DNA of 64,000 bases from positions 124,001-188,000 of the forward strand of contig CAVWXX010000005.1 in the NCBI GenBank assembly GCA_963759155.1, read 5' to 3'. The notes under the pieces were generated by a model that was not told the origin of the DNA, did not search any database, and saw only the letters and a list, made by a program, of their open reading frames with translations. Every line of letters starts with the position of its first letter. The stretch's first letter is position 1. Both the position numbers and the translations under genes were made by a program. This DNA comes from SZUA-36 sp963759155. GTDB taxonomy: Bacteria; Pseudomonadota; Gammaproteobacteria; Xanthomonadales; SZUA-36. Positions 39,165 through 47,302 of this stretch are shown piece by piece.

Positions 39165-40844
39165 ATGACTCGAGTCCATTCTTTCTCCCTGGTTCTGGTC
39201 ACACTGGCATGCCTTTTTGCACCAATTACACCAGCTGTGGCCCGGAGTTTGTTTGTTGTAGGGGACAGCACCGCCAGTGAGTACGGATTTGAGCAATACC
39301 CGCGCATGGGATGGGGCCAGGTTCTTGGTGACTTTTATGGTGAAGGGATGACTGTCGTCGATCTGGCCCAGTCCGGAAGGAGCGCCAGGAGTTTTATTGA
39401 CGAGGGTTTTTTTGCCGACCTTGAAAGACAACTCGGCACAGGTGATATTCTGCTGATTCAGTTTGCGCATAATGATCAGAAGGCCCACAGCCCGGAACGG
39501 TATGCGCCGGCAGAGACCACTTTCAAAGAGTACCTGCGCAAATACGTTTCACTGGCGATTCAAAAAAAGGCAAAACCCATTCTATTGACGCCGGTTGTGA
39601 GGCGAAAATTTGCAGACGGAAACCTCATCCAGACACATGGAAAGTACCCTGATGCCATCCGCGAACTGGCTCTCAACTTAGATGTTTCACTGATTGATAT
39701 GACCCGGCTTAGCGCGCGGTTTGTGGCTGACCTGGGAGAGCAGGAAAGCAAGGCAATCTATTTACATTTGAATACTTCAGATGGAGCGATAGAAGACAAT
39801 ACTCATTTTTCCGAGCGGGGCGCGTATACCATGGCAGCGTTGGTTGCGCGGGAACTGGAAAGTTTGCAGATAGTTACGCCTGACATCATGCCTCAAAAAT
39901 TCATTCGAGTGGAACAGGATGGAAGTGGCGATTTTGTAAAAATCCAGGATGCCATAAACAGCCTCGATCAGACCGAGGGGCCTGCCACCATATTAATCGG
40001 CCCCGGGGATTTCGAAGAGCAACTTTTTCTGCAGCGTGACAACATCACCTTCGCGGGCAGCGGCCGTGACAGAACAAAGATAAGCGCGACTATATTGAGG
40101 GCAACCTGGCGTGAAACCCATGATGATGACTGGGGTGCTTCCACAGTTAACATCAAGGCCAGTGATATCACATTCATGGATCTGACAGTGATCAATGATT
40201 ACGGTATCCGCTACAACGATAACAGCCACCAATTTGCGCTTCGGCTGCTTGAGGGCAGCCGTATCATCACTGAAAACAGTACATTCATAACGGGTGGCGC
40301 CGATACAGTCAGTCTTTGGAACAAGCTGGACGGCATGTACTACCACCGCCGTGCACATTTCGAAGGCTACACAGATTTCGTATGCCCCCGGGGCTGGAGT
40401 TACATCACTGACAGTACCTTTTTCAGCCACGGAGGCGCTGCTGCCATTTGGCATGATGGTGCCGCCGATAAGTCACAAAAACTGGTAATCAGAAGGTCGT
40501 CATTCGATGGCATAAATGGCTTTATCCTCGCCCGGCGGCATTATGACGCGCAGTTTTACCTGCTCAATAACAGCTATTCCGCCAACATGGCGAATACGCC
40601 CATATTCAGGGTAAGCTACGAAGACACCAGCCGTAACCGGCCCAATCTATGGGGTGACAGGTACTATTTTTTCGGGTCTATCAAGGAAGGCAGACAATTT
40701 GCCTGGTTGGAAAACAATATGCCAATGGATTTGATTGATATTGACCCCATAAGCACCTTCAACGGCAAATGGGACCCGGAAACACAACTCGCCAGAATCA
40801 AGGCTGCAATCGCTTCATACGAAATCAGAAAAGTCACACCATAA
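39165..40844 (+). CDS. Exported bifunctional pectin esterase: CE12 rhamnogalacturonan acetylesterase fused to CE8 pectin methylesterase
   Basis: Removes acetyl and methyl groups from pectin. A signal peptide (residues 1-27) is followed by an SGNH hydrolase (about 28-235) with GDST (nucleophile S35), the HND block (102-104) and the DNTH catalytic pair D211 and H214. The second half (about 245-555) is a beta-helix pectinesterase: VEQDGSGDFVKIQDAIN, FALRLLEGSR, and aspartates D380 (GGADTVSLW) and D404 (GYTDFVCPRG) at the positions of the catalytic pair. The second motif differs from the usual GTVDFIFG. Divergent from the LarA-like gene, 151 bp between starts. Confidence 0.87.
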   Translation: MTRVHSFSLVLVTLACLFAPITPAVARSLFVVGDSTASEYGFEQYPRMGWGQVLGDFYGEGMTVVDLAQSGRSARSFIDEGFFADLERQLGTGDILLIQFAHNDQKAHSPERYAPAETTFKEYLRKYVSLAIQKKAKPILLTPVVRRKFADGNLIQTHGKYPDAIRELALNLDVSLIDMTRLSARFVADLGEQESKAIYLHLNTSDGAIEDNTHFSERGAYTMAALVARELESLQIVTPDIMPQKFIRVEQDGSGDFVKIQDAINSLDQTEGPATILIGPGDFEEQLFLQRDNITFAGSGRDRTKISATILRATWRETHDDDWGASTVNIKASDITFMDLTVINDYGIRYNDNSHQFALRLLEGSRIITENSTFITGGADTVSLWNKLDGMYYHRRAHFEGYTDFVCPRGWSYITDSTFFSHGGAAAIWHDGAADKSQKLVIRRSSFDGINGFILARRHYDAQFYLLNNSYSANMANTPIFRVSYEDTSRNRPNLWGDRYYFFGSIKEGRQFAWLENNMPMDLIDIDPISTFNGKWDPETQLARIKAAIASYEIRKVTP

Positions 40845-40957
40845 CCCACCCGGGTCAGTTATCTCTGTCTCTTTCGAAGCCGTTTGATACCTTTCACAGG
40901 AATCAAGCATTCACCCCTGGTGAAATCACTCGCATTCAGTCCCTTTCAAACATAGAC

Positions 40958-40984
40958 TATAATTAGTTTGCCAGCGCTGGCAAA
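40958..40984 (+). promoter_or_regulatory. Promoter -10 box with overlapping LacI-type operator, GH105/GH43 operon
   Basis: A perfect TATAAT at 40958-40963 is followed by the perfect 18-bp palindrome TTTGCCAGCGCTGGCAAA at 40967-40984, covering the expected transcription start. A weak TTCAGT at 40935-40940 fits as -35 at 17 bp. Binding there would block initiation. The likely regulator is the LacI protein at 50402, by comparison with the related sites at 50201 and 51457. Confidence 0.75.
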
Positions 40985-41011
40985 TAATTCTGTGAGGAAA
41001 TCGATAACACA

Positions 41012-42238
41012 ATGAGCATTAAACCCGGATTTCTGGAAACCCCCACCCCTCGATTTATCCTGAGCCTGCTTTTACTGGTCCTGATCTTTCCCGCCTGCGC
41101 CAATGAATCCACCGATTCACCGGTGGCAGATTTACTTGCCAGCCAGCAAATTGAGAGGTTTCCCGACCCCTGGTTGATGCGCAAATCAGACGGTGAGTAT
41201 GCCTGGAGCTATACACATGGCCTGGTACTTCTGGGAATGGAGCAATTGTTCAAACAGCGTGGCGATGAATCGTATGCCGATTATATCCAATCCTACGCAG
41301 ATCACTTTATCGACGCTGAGGGCAATATCGATACCTTCAAAATAACCGAGTTCAATATTGACTCTATCAATGCGGGAAAAATGTTGTTCTTCCTTTATCA
41401 ACACACAGGGGACAATCGTTACAGGCTCGCCATGGACACCTTGCGGGAGCAACTGGAATGGCAGCCGCGCACACACTCGGGCGGTTTTTGGCACAAACGC
41501 AAGTATCCCTGGCAGATATGGCTTGATGGTCTTTACATGGCCCAGCCTTTTTATGCCCAGTTTGAAATACTGTTTGGTGAAGACCCATCGGTGTTTGACG
41601 ATATCGTCAGTCAATTCGTCGTGATCGAACGCAAGACACGTGACGAAGAAACAGGCTTGCTGTACCACGGCTGGGATGAAAGCGGGCTGCAACAGTGGGC
41701 CGACGACGAAACCGGTCTATCACCCGGTCACTGGTCCAGGGCGATGGGTTGGTACGCCATGGCCATCGTGGATACGATCGAACATCTGCCAGAAGCACAC
41801 GAGGGGCGCCAGGTACTGGGCGCGATCATGGCTCGGCTGGTTGACGCATTGATACCTTATCAACACGAAAGCGGACTTTGGTACCAGGTAACCGATCAGG
41901 GAAATCGTGCAGGCAACTGGCTCGAGGCTTCGGGTTCAGCCATGTTTACCTATGCCATCGCCAAGGGCGTCAGGCTCGGAATACTTAATGAGCAGTTATT
42001 TGCAGTTGCCAAAAAAGGCTACGCCGGACTTCTTAAGAAAATCGTATCCATTGATGAAGAGGGCAAGGTCCATGTGAATGATATCTGTCGCAGCGCCGGC
42101 CTGGGCGGAACACCGTACCGTGATGGAACCTATGAATATTACATTTCCACCGATCGTGTCAGTGATGACGCACACGGCATAGGCTCATTCCTGTTGGCTG
42201 CCAGCGAAATGATTCGATTGAACCAGCCGGAGATGTAG
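41012..42238 (+). CDS. Exported GH105 unsaturated rhamnogalacturonyl hydrolase
   Basis: Removes the 4,5-unsaturated galacturonyl group from the non-reducing end of lyase products. The (alpha/alpha)6 barrel of GH105 (PF07470) is recognised by FNIDSINAGK with D117, HKRKYPWQIWLDGLYM with the catalytic D172, and EASGSAMFTYAIAKG. An N-terminal hydrophobic segment ends in FPAC, so it may be a lipoprotein, though the lipobox is atypical. The ATG at 41012 follows GAGGAAA and the operator at 40967. The next gene (GH43) starts 5 bp downstream, so the two form an operon. Confidence 0.92.
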   Translation: MSIKPGFLETPTPRFILSLLLLVLIFPACANESTDSPVADLLASQQIERFPDPWLMRKSDGEYAWSYTHGLVLLGMEQLFKQRGDESYADYIQSYADHFIDAEGNIDTFKITEFNIDSINAGKMLFFLYQHTGDNRYRLAMDTLREQLEWQPRTHSGGFWHKRKYPWQIWLDGLYMAQPFYAQFEILFGEDPSVFDDIVSQFVVIERKTRDEETGLLYHGWDESGLQQWADDETGLSPGHWSRAMGWYAMAIVDTIEHLPEAHEGRQVLGAIMARLVDALIPYQHESGLWYQVTDQGNRAGNWLEASGSAMFTYAIAKGVRLGILNEQLFAVAKKGYAGLLKKIVSIDEEGKVHVNDICRSAGLGGTPYRDGTYEYYISTDRVSDDAHGIGSFLLAASEMIRLNQPEM

Positions 42239-42243
42239 CGGCA

Positions 42244-43227
42244 ATGTCCAAAATGAAGCATCACATTGTTTATTCAGCATTGATCATTTTCATGTTTTGT
42301 ACAGGTTTATCTTTTGCACAGAACCCGCTAAACGTAGGAAGCAACATTAAAACTGCCGACCCATCAGCTCATGTCTGGAATGATGGGAAGATGTATCTCT
42401 ACACCTCGCATGATGAAGAGTGTCAAACGGATTTCTTCATGAAAAATTGGCATACATTTTCCTCCAGCGACCTGGTTAAGTGGGTTGATCACGGCCCAAG
42501 TCTATCGGTGCATGACCTGGCATGGGCAGACAATTATGCCTGGGCGCCCGACGCCGCCTATAAAAATGGTAAGTACTACCTGGTCTTTCCGGCCGGAACC
42601 GGTGAGAAAGACCGTGTAAACCCGGAGAAAAGTACAAAATGGATGGGTATCGGCATTGCGGTCAGCGACTCACCAACCGGACCATTCACTGACGCCATAG
42701 GCGGGCCATTGTGGAGAGAGCCCTATGCGAACGACCCCGCTCTGTTCATGGACGACGATGGCAAGGCCTACCTCTATTTCCACGGGAAGAACCACGATTA
42801 TTCCGTCGTTGAAATGGCAGATGACCTACTGAGCGTGAAAGGTGATTTCTATAAGATGGACATGGGTGGCTATGAGCCCAAGATGGAAGGGCCGTGGGTC
42901 TTCAAGAGAAACGGCATCTACTATTTCACCATGCCGGAAAATAACCGCACATTGACGTATTACACGGGTAAATCACCTAAAGGTCCATGGCAGTACCAGG
43001 GTGTCATCATGGAATCGGAAGGTGCCAATAACCACCACTCGATCGTTGAGTTCAAAGGCCAGTGGATCCTGTTCTACCACAGGTGGCTGGATATCAACTC
43101 TGCCTGCCATAAGAAACAAAGACACATCAGCGCCGAATATGTCTACTTCAATGATGACGGAACCATTCAGCCGATAAAAAGAACAGAAGAAGGCGTTATG
43201 AACTTCTCGTTCAAGGATCAGGAATAG
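42244..43227 (+). CDS. Exported GH43 glycosidase
   Basis: A five-bladed propeller enzyme of GH43, with signal peptide to about residue 26 (SFAQ). The three acidic residues are present: general base D39 (TADPSAHVW), pKa-tuning D164 (NDPALFMDDDG) and general acid E215 (KMEGPWVF). The length of 327 residues means only a catalytic domain. GH43 members release arabinose, xylose or galactose; next to GH105 in a rhamnogalacturonan operon, trimming of pectin side chains is inferred but the sugar cannot be told. Convergent with the GH28-like gene. Confidence 0.9.
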   Translation: MSKMKHHIVYSALIIFMFCTGLSFAQNPLNVGSNIKTADPSAHVWNDGKMYLYTSHDEECQTDFFMKNWHTFSSSDLVKWVDHGPSLSVHDLAWADNYAWAPDAAYKNGKYYLVFPAGTGEKDRVNPEKSTKWMGIGIAVSDSPTGPFTDAIGGPLWREPYANDPALFMDDDGKAYLYFHGKNHDYSVVEMADDLLSVKGDFYKMDMGGYEPKMEGPWVFKRNGIYYFTMPENNRTLTYYTGKSPKGPWQYQGVIMESEGANNHHSIVEFKGQWILFYHRWLDINSACHKKQRHISAEYVYFNDDGTIQPIKRTEEGVMNFSFKDQE

Positions 43228-43266
43228 ACATCAGGGTTCGGGAAGCAGTCCGTCAATGAGTTAGTT

Positions 43267-44634
43267 TCATTCAACCCAGTCCAGTTCGCCGTTGATGGTC
43301 TGTGAGCCGATCTTTACATTGGAAAACTCCAGGTTCCTGGCGTTTTCCAACACGAAAGGTGTGACATTTTTATCGACTACAATATCAACAAATTTAACAT
43401 TTTCCAGAGGCGCAACCGCAGGCGCATGCACTTCCAGGAAAGTACCCGCTTCTTCGACCTCAAAGTTCTCGAAAACGATATCCCGATAGGTTGAAGGGAA
43501 GTTACCACCCAGCTCTCCTGGATAATTGAGTTGGAACCAGAAAAGTGTCTCGAATGATTCAACTTTAAAATTCTTCACACGGATATGTTCCACTAATCCA
43601 CCGCGATCAAGATTGGCCTTGAAGCGAATGGCAGAAACGCCTTTGCGCAGAACGTTGTCGATGAAGTGTACATTGCTGATGCCGCCCGACATTTCGCTGC
43701 CCAGCGCAATCCCGTCTTCACCGCCCATATCGTTGTTACGAACAACGATGTCCTTGCTTGGTATGCCGATATTGCGTCCGTCAAGGTCACGCCCGGATTT
43801 GACCACAACAGAGTCGTCACCCGTTCGGAACCAATTATTCTCGGCCAGCACCAGTTGGCTTGATTCAATATCGAGGCCATCATTGTTTGCAAAGTGGCTT
43901 TCGACCTTGAGGTTTCTTACCGTTGCCGAGGAGGTATAAACAAGATGGTTTATCCAGAATGGCGCATTGATAATCGTATAGTTTTCAAGCAGTACGCGTT
44001 CAGCATGGAAGAATTGCACAAAAACGGGTCGCAAATAGGTGCCGTCGGCAAAAATACGTTCTTCATTGGGAACACCGTTAGCCCCCATGTTACGCAAGCG
44101 CTGCATGTCGTCATTTTGTTTTGACTGCCACTGCTTGAATTGGCTGTTTTCATGACCGTCCAGGGTTCCTTCACCGGTGATTGCCACATCATGCACATTG
44201 GCTGCGTAGATCAGGGGTGAATAGGAGTAAAGTTCAGTGCCTTCCCAGCGTGTCAGAACTGTGGGTAGATAGTGGGCCGGGTGTTCGGAAAATTGCAGAT
44301 GACTGCCTTTTGCCAGATAAAGATTAATTCTGCTTTTAAGGTGAATCGGCCCTTTCACATACCAGAATCCTTCTGGAACAATCACTTTTCCGCCACCGGA
44401 TGAGGCAGCTGCCTCGATGGCCGCCTTGATCGCGGGAAGGTTATCGTAACCTTCTTTTGATTTCGCACCGAAGTCTTCGATATTGAACGCTCTGTCTGGT
44501 ATGTCAGGTAGTTGAATGGCTGTCAGAATCTCCTCTGCCGTCAGCCATGTTTCGGTTGCGGCAAAAGCGGGAGACATGGCAATTACCGCCAGGACACAGA
44601 GTAGTTGCAAGTTTCTTCGCATATGTGAAAACAT
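43267..44634 (-). CDS. Exported GH28-like protein with altered active-site motif
   Basis: A polygalacturonase-fold (GH28) beta-helix with a signal peptide (to SPAFA). Start at ATG 44634 after AGGAGAA; a GTG directly before it is less likely. Catalytic aspartates are retained as NNDGLD (near 251-255) and GDD (near 273-274), and the R-x-K motif as IRFKAN. The conserved GHG histidine motif is replaced: where the GH28 protein at 51542 has GHGG, this has GEDG (Glu near 306). Hydrolytic activity or specificity may therefore differ, for example exo-acting or rhamnogalacturonan-specific. Followed upstream by GH105 on the same strand, 171 bp away. Confidence 0.85.
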   Translation of the reverse strand: MFSHMRRNLQLLCVLAVIAMSPAFAATETWLTAEEILTAIQLPDIPDRAFNIEDFGAKSKEGYDNLPAIKAAIEAAASSGGGKVIVPEGFWYVKGPIHLKSRINLYLAKGSHLQFSEHPAHYLPTVLTRWEGTELYSYSPLIYAANVHDVAITGEGTLDGHENSQFKQWQSKQNDDMQRLRNMGANGVPNEERIFADGTYLRPVFVQFFHAERVLLENYTIINAPFWINHLVYTSSATVRNLKVESHFANNDGLDIESSQLVLAENNWFRTGDDSVVVKSGRDLDGRNIGIPSKDIVVRNNDMGGEDGIALGSEMSGGISNVHFIDNVLRKGVSAIRFKANLDRGGLVEHIRVKNFKVESFETLFWFQLNYPGELGGNFPSTYRDIVFENFEVEEAGTFLEVHAPAVAPLENVKFVDIVVDKNVTPFVLENARNLEFSNVKIGSQTINGELDWVE

Positions 44635-44804
44635 CACTTTCTCCTCTTACAGTTCACGTGATCGGCGCGGGATTGAATAGCGCTAAATCATTATGTATTT
44701 TGTGTTTCTCCGCCCGCGTGTCCTATTGTCGTCTGGGAATTGTCAAGTATTCAGGGTGGGTCACCCTGCCCTCATCAACCAAGCACAAACTTCCGCTGCT
44801 GATG

Positions 44805-47228
44805 CTATCTGTTCAACAATTGGGATACTTGAACACCTGCCATGATGGCTGGGCCAAGGCCTTTCGGATCATCTGTCACCACCCGCTCACTCATGTAATA
44901 GCGATAGCTTCCATCCCGTCCGTAGCCAAGACCTCCGACCTCACACAGGTTGGTCAGGTGATAAGACCCATCCGCATAGACTGAAATAAACTCATTGGCA
45001 AGGCCAGCGTAGGCATTTTTGGCAGCTGCGGCGTAGGTTTCAGGCAGGTAACCCTTATTGATAGCTTTTGCCAGGAAGTATGTGAACATCGCGGAGCCCG
45101 ATGACTCACGATAGTTACCCGGCTCGCCCGGAAGATCCATTATCTGGAACCAGGTACCGCTGGCATCCTGGGTTTTGATCAGGCTATCGGCCAACTCCGG
45201 AATGATTTCGAGCAATGGTTCTCGCAGCTCAGTCTTGTCCAGAGGTATCACATCAAGGATATCCACCAGTGCCATGGCGTACCAGCCGAGGCCCCTCGCC
45301 CAGACATAGTGAGACCTGCCCGTCTCCGGGTCTGCCCATTCCTGTTCCTTTGCTTCATCCCAGGCGTGGTAATACAAACCCGTTTCAGTATCGCGAAGAT
45401 GGGCACGGGCGATTATGAATTCCCCTGCGGCCTCTTCGAGCTTGTGATCGTCACCCTCCATCACACCTACGCCGGCGAGGAATGGCATTCCCATATAAAC
45501 ACCGTCGAGCCACAGTTGATGGGGGTATCGTAGCTTGTGCCAGAACGCCCCTTCGGATGTGCGTGGATGATCCGTTAATTGTGCCGACAGGGTCTCAATG
45601 GCCAGGCGATATTTGTCGTCTCCGTGATACGCATACAGTCGTTGCAGCATCTTGCCCGAGTTGATGTGGTCGATGTTGAATTTTTCGGGCTCGTAAGTGT
45701 GGATCTGACCATTTTCACCCAGATAGCTATCCATGGTGCGCCTTGCATAATCCGCATATGCGGGGTCACCTGTAGCAATAGACATGTCGTCCATTGCTTG
45801 CATCATAAGACCCGTGGTGTACGACCAGCTACTCGGTGCTGCCCGCACCGTATCCCAACCGCCATAGGACAGACTCTCACCACGCCTCCTTATTTCGGAA
45901 CTGGCCAGGAGTGTTGAGACCTCCAGTGGATCCAGCATGCTGACCTGTTTTGACGCTTCGGTCTTCAATCTCAAGCGCGGAGGTATCGTACGACGCTCCA
46001 CCTCGGCGGCAAGATAGTCAATCAAATCCTCGCGAGACTGGACACCACCCTGCTGGCCAGACCAGAGTGCACCGAACACATAGGACAGATTGTTGCCCCG
46101 AGGTCTCATCACCAGGACATAACTGTTCTCGTCCCTGGTCTGCTTAACCAGGTCTCTCTTTTTAAACAGCACCACCATACCCAGGTTATCGTCAAACAGG
46201 GTCTGCTGGCCATAACTGGCCATATAACTCCAGGCTTCACCGGTAACATCCAGGTCACCGATGATCAGTTCGGTATCGGGATGGGCGACAATACCGATGG
46301 CGATATTGTCCAGCGGTGAAGAGCTTGTCAGATCAACCTCCACCATCGGGCTACCGGCCTGCATGGAGAGTGTGGCCTTCAGATCCACGGTATCGGTACC
46401 GATGTTCCAGTCCTTATAGTCAATATCCAGGGATGAGTGCACCGGACCATCTGACCTGATGGTCGTGGATCTCTCTGCAACATCGGACACCAGTACCGTT
46501 TTGACACCGTCCCAGAAGCCGTAACCACCCATACCCAGGCTTTGACCAACTTTCAGTATATCGGCACCCCAGTCTGACATCTCGTGATAGCTGTCGTAAC
46601 CATCCTGTCCGACATCCTGCAAGACTAATCCAGGTTGTTTTTTGCCGAAAATGTCAAAACCGTTGCGCCAGTCAAGATATACCCTGTACCCCACCAGTTC
46701 ACTTTCAATGCCAGGGCCTTCATAGCGTAAATATTCACTGTGATCGGTGTACTGTGGCGGGGTGGTGACGTGATCAACGTTCTTGAATCCACCACCTACA
46801 TAAGTTGACTCCTGCCAGTCGCCACCTTCTTTGATGGACACCTCGGCATGAGTACGCTTTGAAAAGCCTTGCCCGCCCTGTTGCCCGTCAATCCTGAATC
46901 TTTGGGTAGCCGCGGCTCCAAGATCAGTCAGAAATACCAGTCTGTCAGGATTACCATCACCATTATCGTCAATCAACTGGGAGGGTTGTGCCGTGTCATC
47001 TTTCCAAACTTGCAAAGGACCGCTCACTACGCCGAGTTGATTCAGTGAGAGGCTGATCAGTGTATCGGAGCGCACAAATCCGGATGGGTTTGAAACCTCA
47101 AGCGAGGCGACAGATTTCACAACTACATCTTTTTCCAACGCGGGAAGCACACTCGCTGTGTCTGTTGTTGCGTCCTGACACCCAAGAAAGAGAACAGGTA
47201 GGACCAAAAGAAAATTTGAAGGTTTCAC
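44805..47228 (-). CDS. DUF4861-GH105 fusion lipoprotein, unsaturated uronyl hydrolase
   Basis: An 807-residue two-domain protein. The N-terminus (VLPVLFLGC) looks like a lipoprotein signal, with Cys17 as anchor. Residues about 40-430 match DUF4861, a beta-sandwich found in pectin loci (QLGVVSGPLQVW, GNPDRLVFLTDL, GPGIESELVGYRVYLDWRNGFDIFG). Residues about 450-807 are a full GH105 barrel with FNIDHINSGK, YPHQLWLDGVYM with the catalytic Asp, and ESSGSAMFTYFLAKA. GTG start with AGGA upstream. It follows the TonB receptor on the same strand after a terminator. The DUF4861 part may bind or cut pectin oligomers; function unproven. Confidence 0.87.
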   Translation of the reverse strand: MKPSNFLLVLPVLFLGCQDATTDTASVLPALEKDVVVKSVASLEVSNPSGFVRSDTLISLSLNQLGVVSGPLQVWKDDTAQPSQLIDDNGDGNPDRLVFLTDLGAAATQRFRIDGQQGGQGFSKRTHAEVSIKEGGDWQESTYVGGGFKNVDHVTTPPQYTDHSEYLRYEGPGIESELVGYRVYLDWRNGFDIFGKKQPGLVLQDVGQDGYDSYHEMSDWGADILKVGQSLGMGGYGFWDGVKTVLVSDVAERSTTIRSDGPVHSSLDIDYKDWNIGTDTVDLKATLSMQAGSPMVEVDLTSSSPLDNIAIGIVAHPDTELIIGDLDVTGEAWSYMASYGQQTLFDDNLGMVVLFKKRDLVKQTRDENSYVLVMRPRGNNLSYVFGALWSGQQGGVQSREDLIDYLAAEVERRTIPPRLRLKTEASKQVSMLDPLEVSTLLASSEIRRRGESLSYGGWDTVRAAPSSWSYTTGLMMQAMDDMSIATGDPAYADYARRTMDSYLGENGQIHTYEPEKFNIDHINSGKMLQRLYAYHGDDKYRLAIETLSAQLTDHPRTSEGAFWHKLRYPHQLWLDGVYMGMPFLAGVGVMEGDDHKLEEAAGEFIIARAHLRDTETGLYYHAWDEAKEQEWADPETGRSHYVWARGLGWYAMALVDILDVIPLDKTELREPLLEIIPELADSLIKTQDASGTWFQIMDLPGEPGNYRESSGSAMFTYFLAKAINKGYLPETYAAAAKNAYAGLANEFISVYADGSYHLTNLCEVGGLGYGRDGSYRYYMSERVVTDDPKGLGPAIMAGVQVSQLLNR

Positions 47229-47251
47229 GCGACTTAATCCTAATTCAATTA

Positions 47252-47280
47252 AACCCCAACCAGCATAGCCGGTTGGGGTT
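47252..47280 (-). terminator. Hairpin terminator after the pectin TonB receptor
   Basis: Perfect 10-bp arms AACCCCAACC (47252-47261) and GGTTGGGGTT (47271-47280) with a 9-nt loop, 22 nt past the receptor stop. On the minus strand it runs into TTTAATTGAATT, a short T tract. Confidence 0.75.
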
Positions 47281-47302
47281 GTTTAGAGCGCAAACTCAGG
47301 GT

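Noticed and set aside
44678..44685. TAGCGCTA before the GH28-like gene as a further LacI operator
   Set aside because: Only the central AGCGCT core matches; the TGCCA/TGGCA arms are missing.
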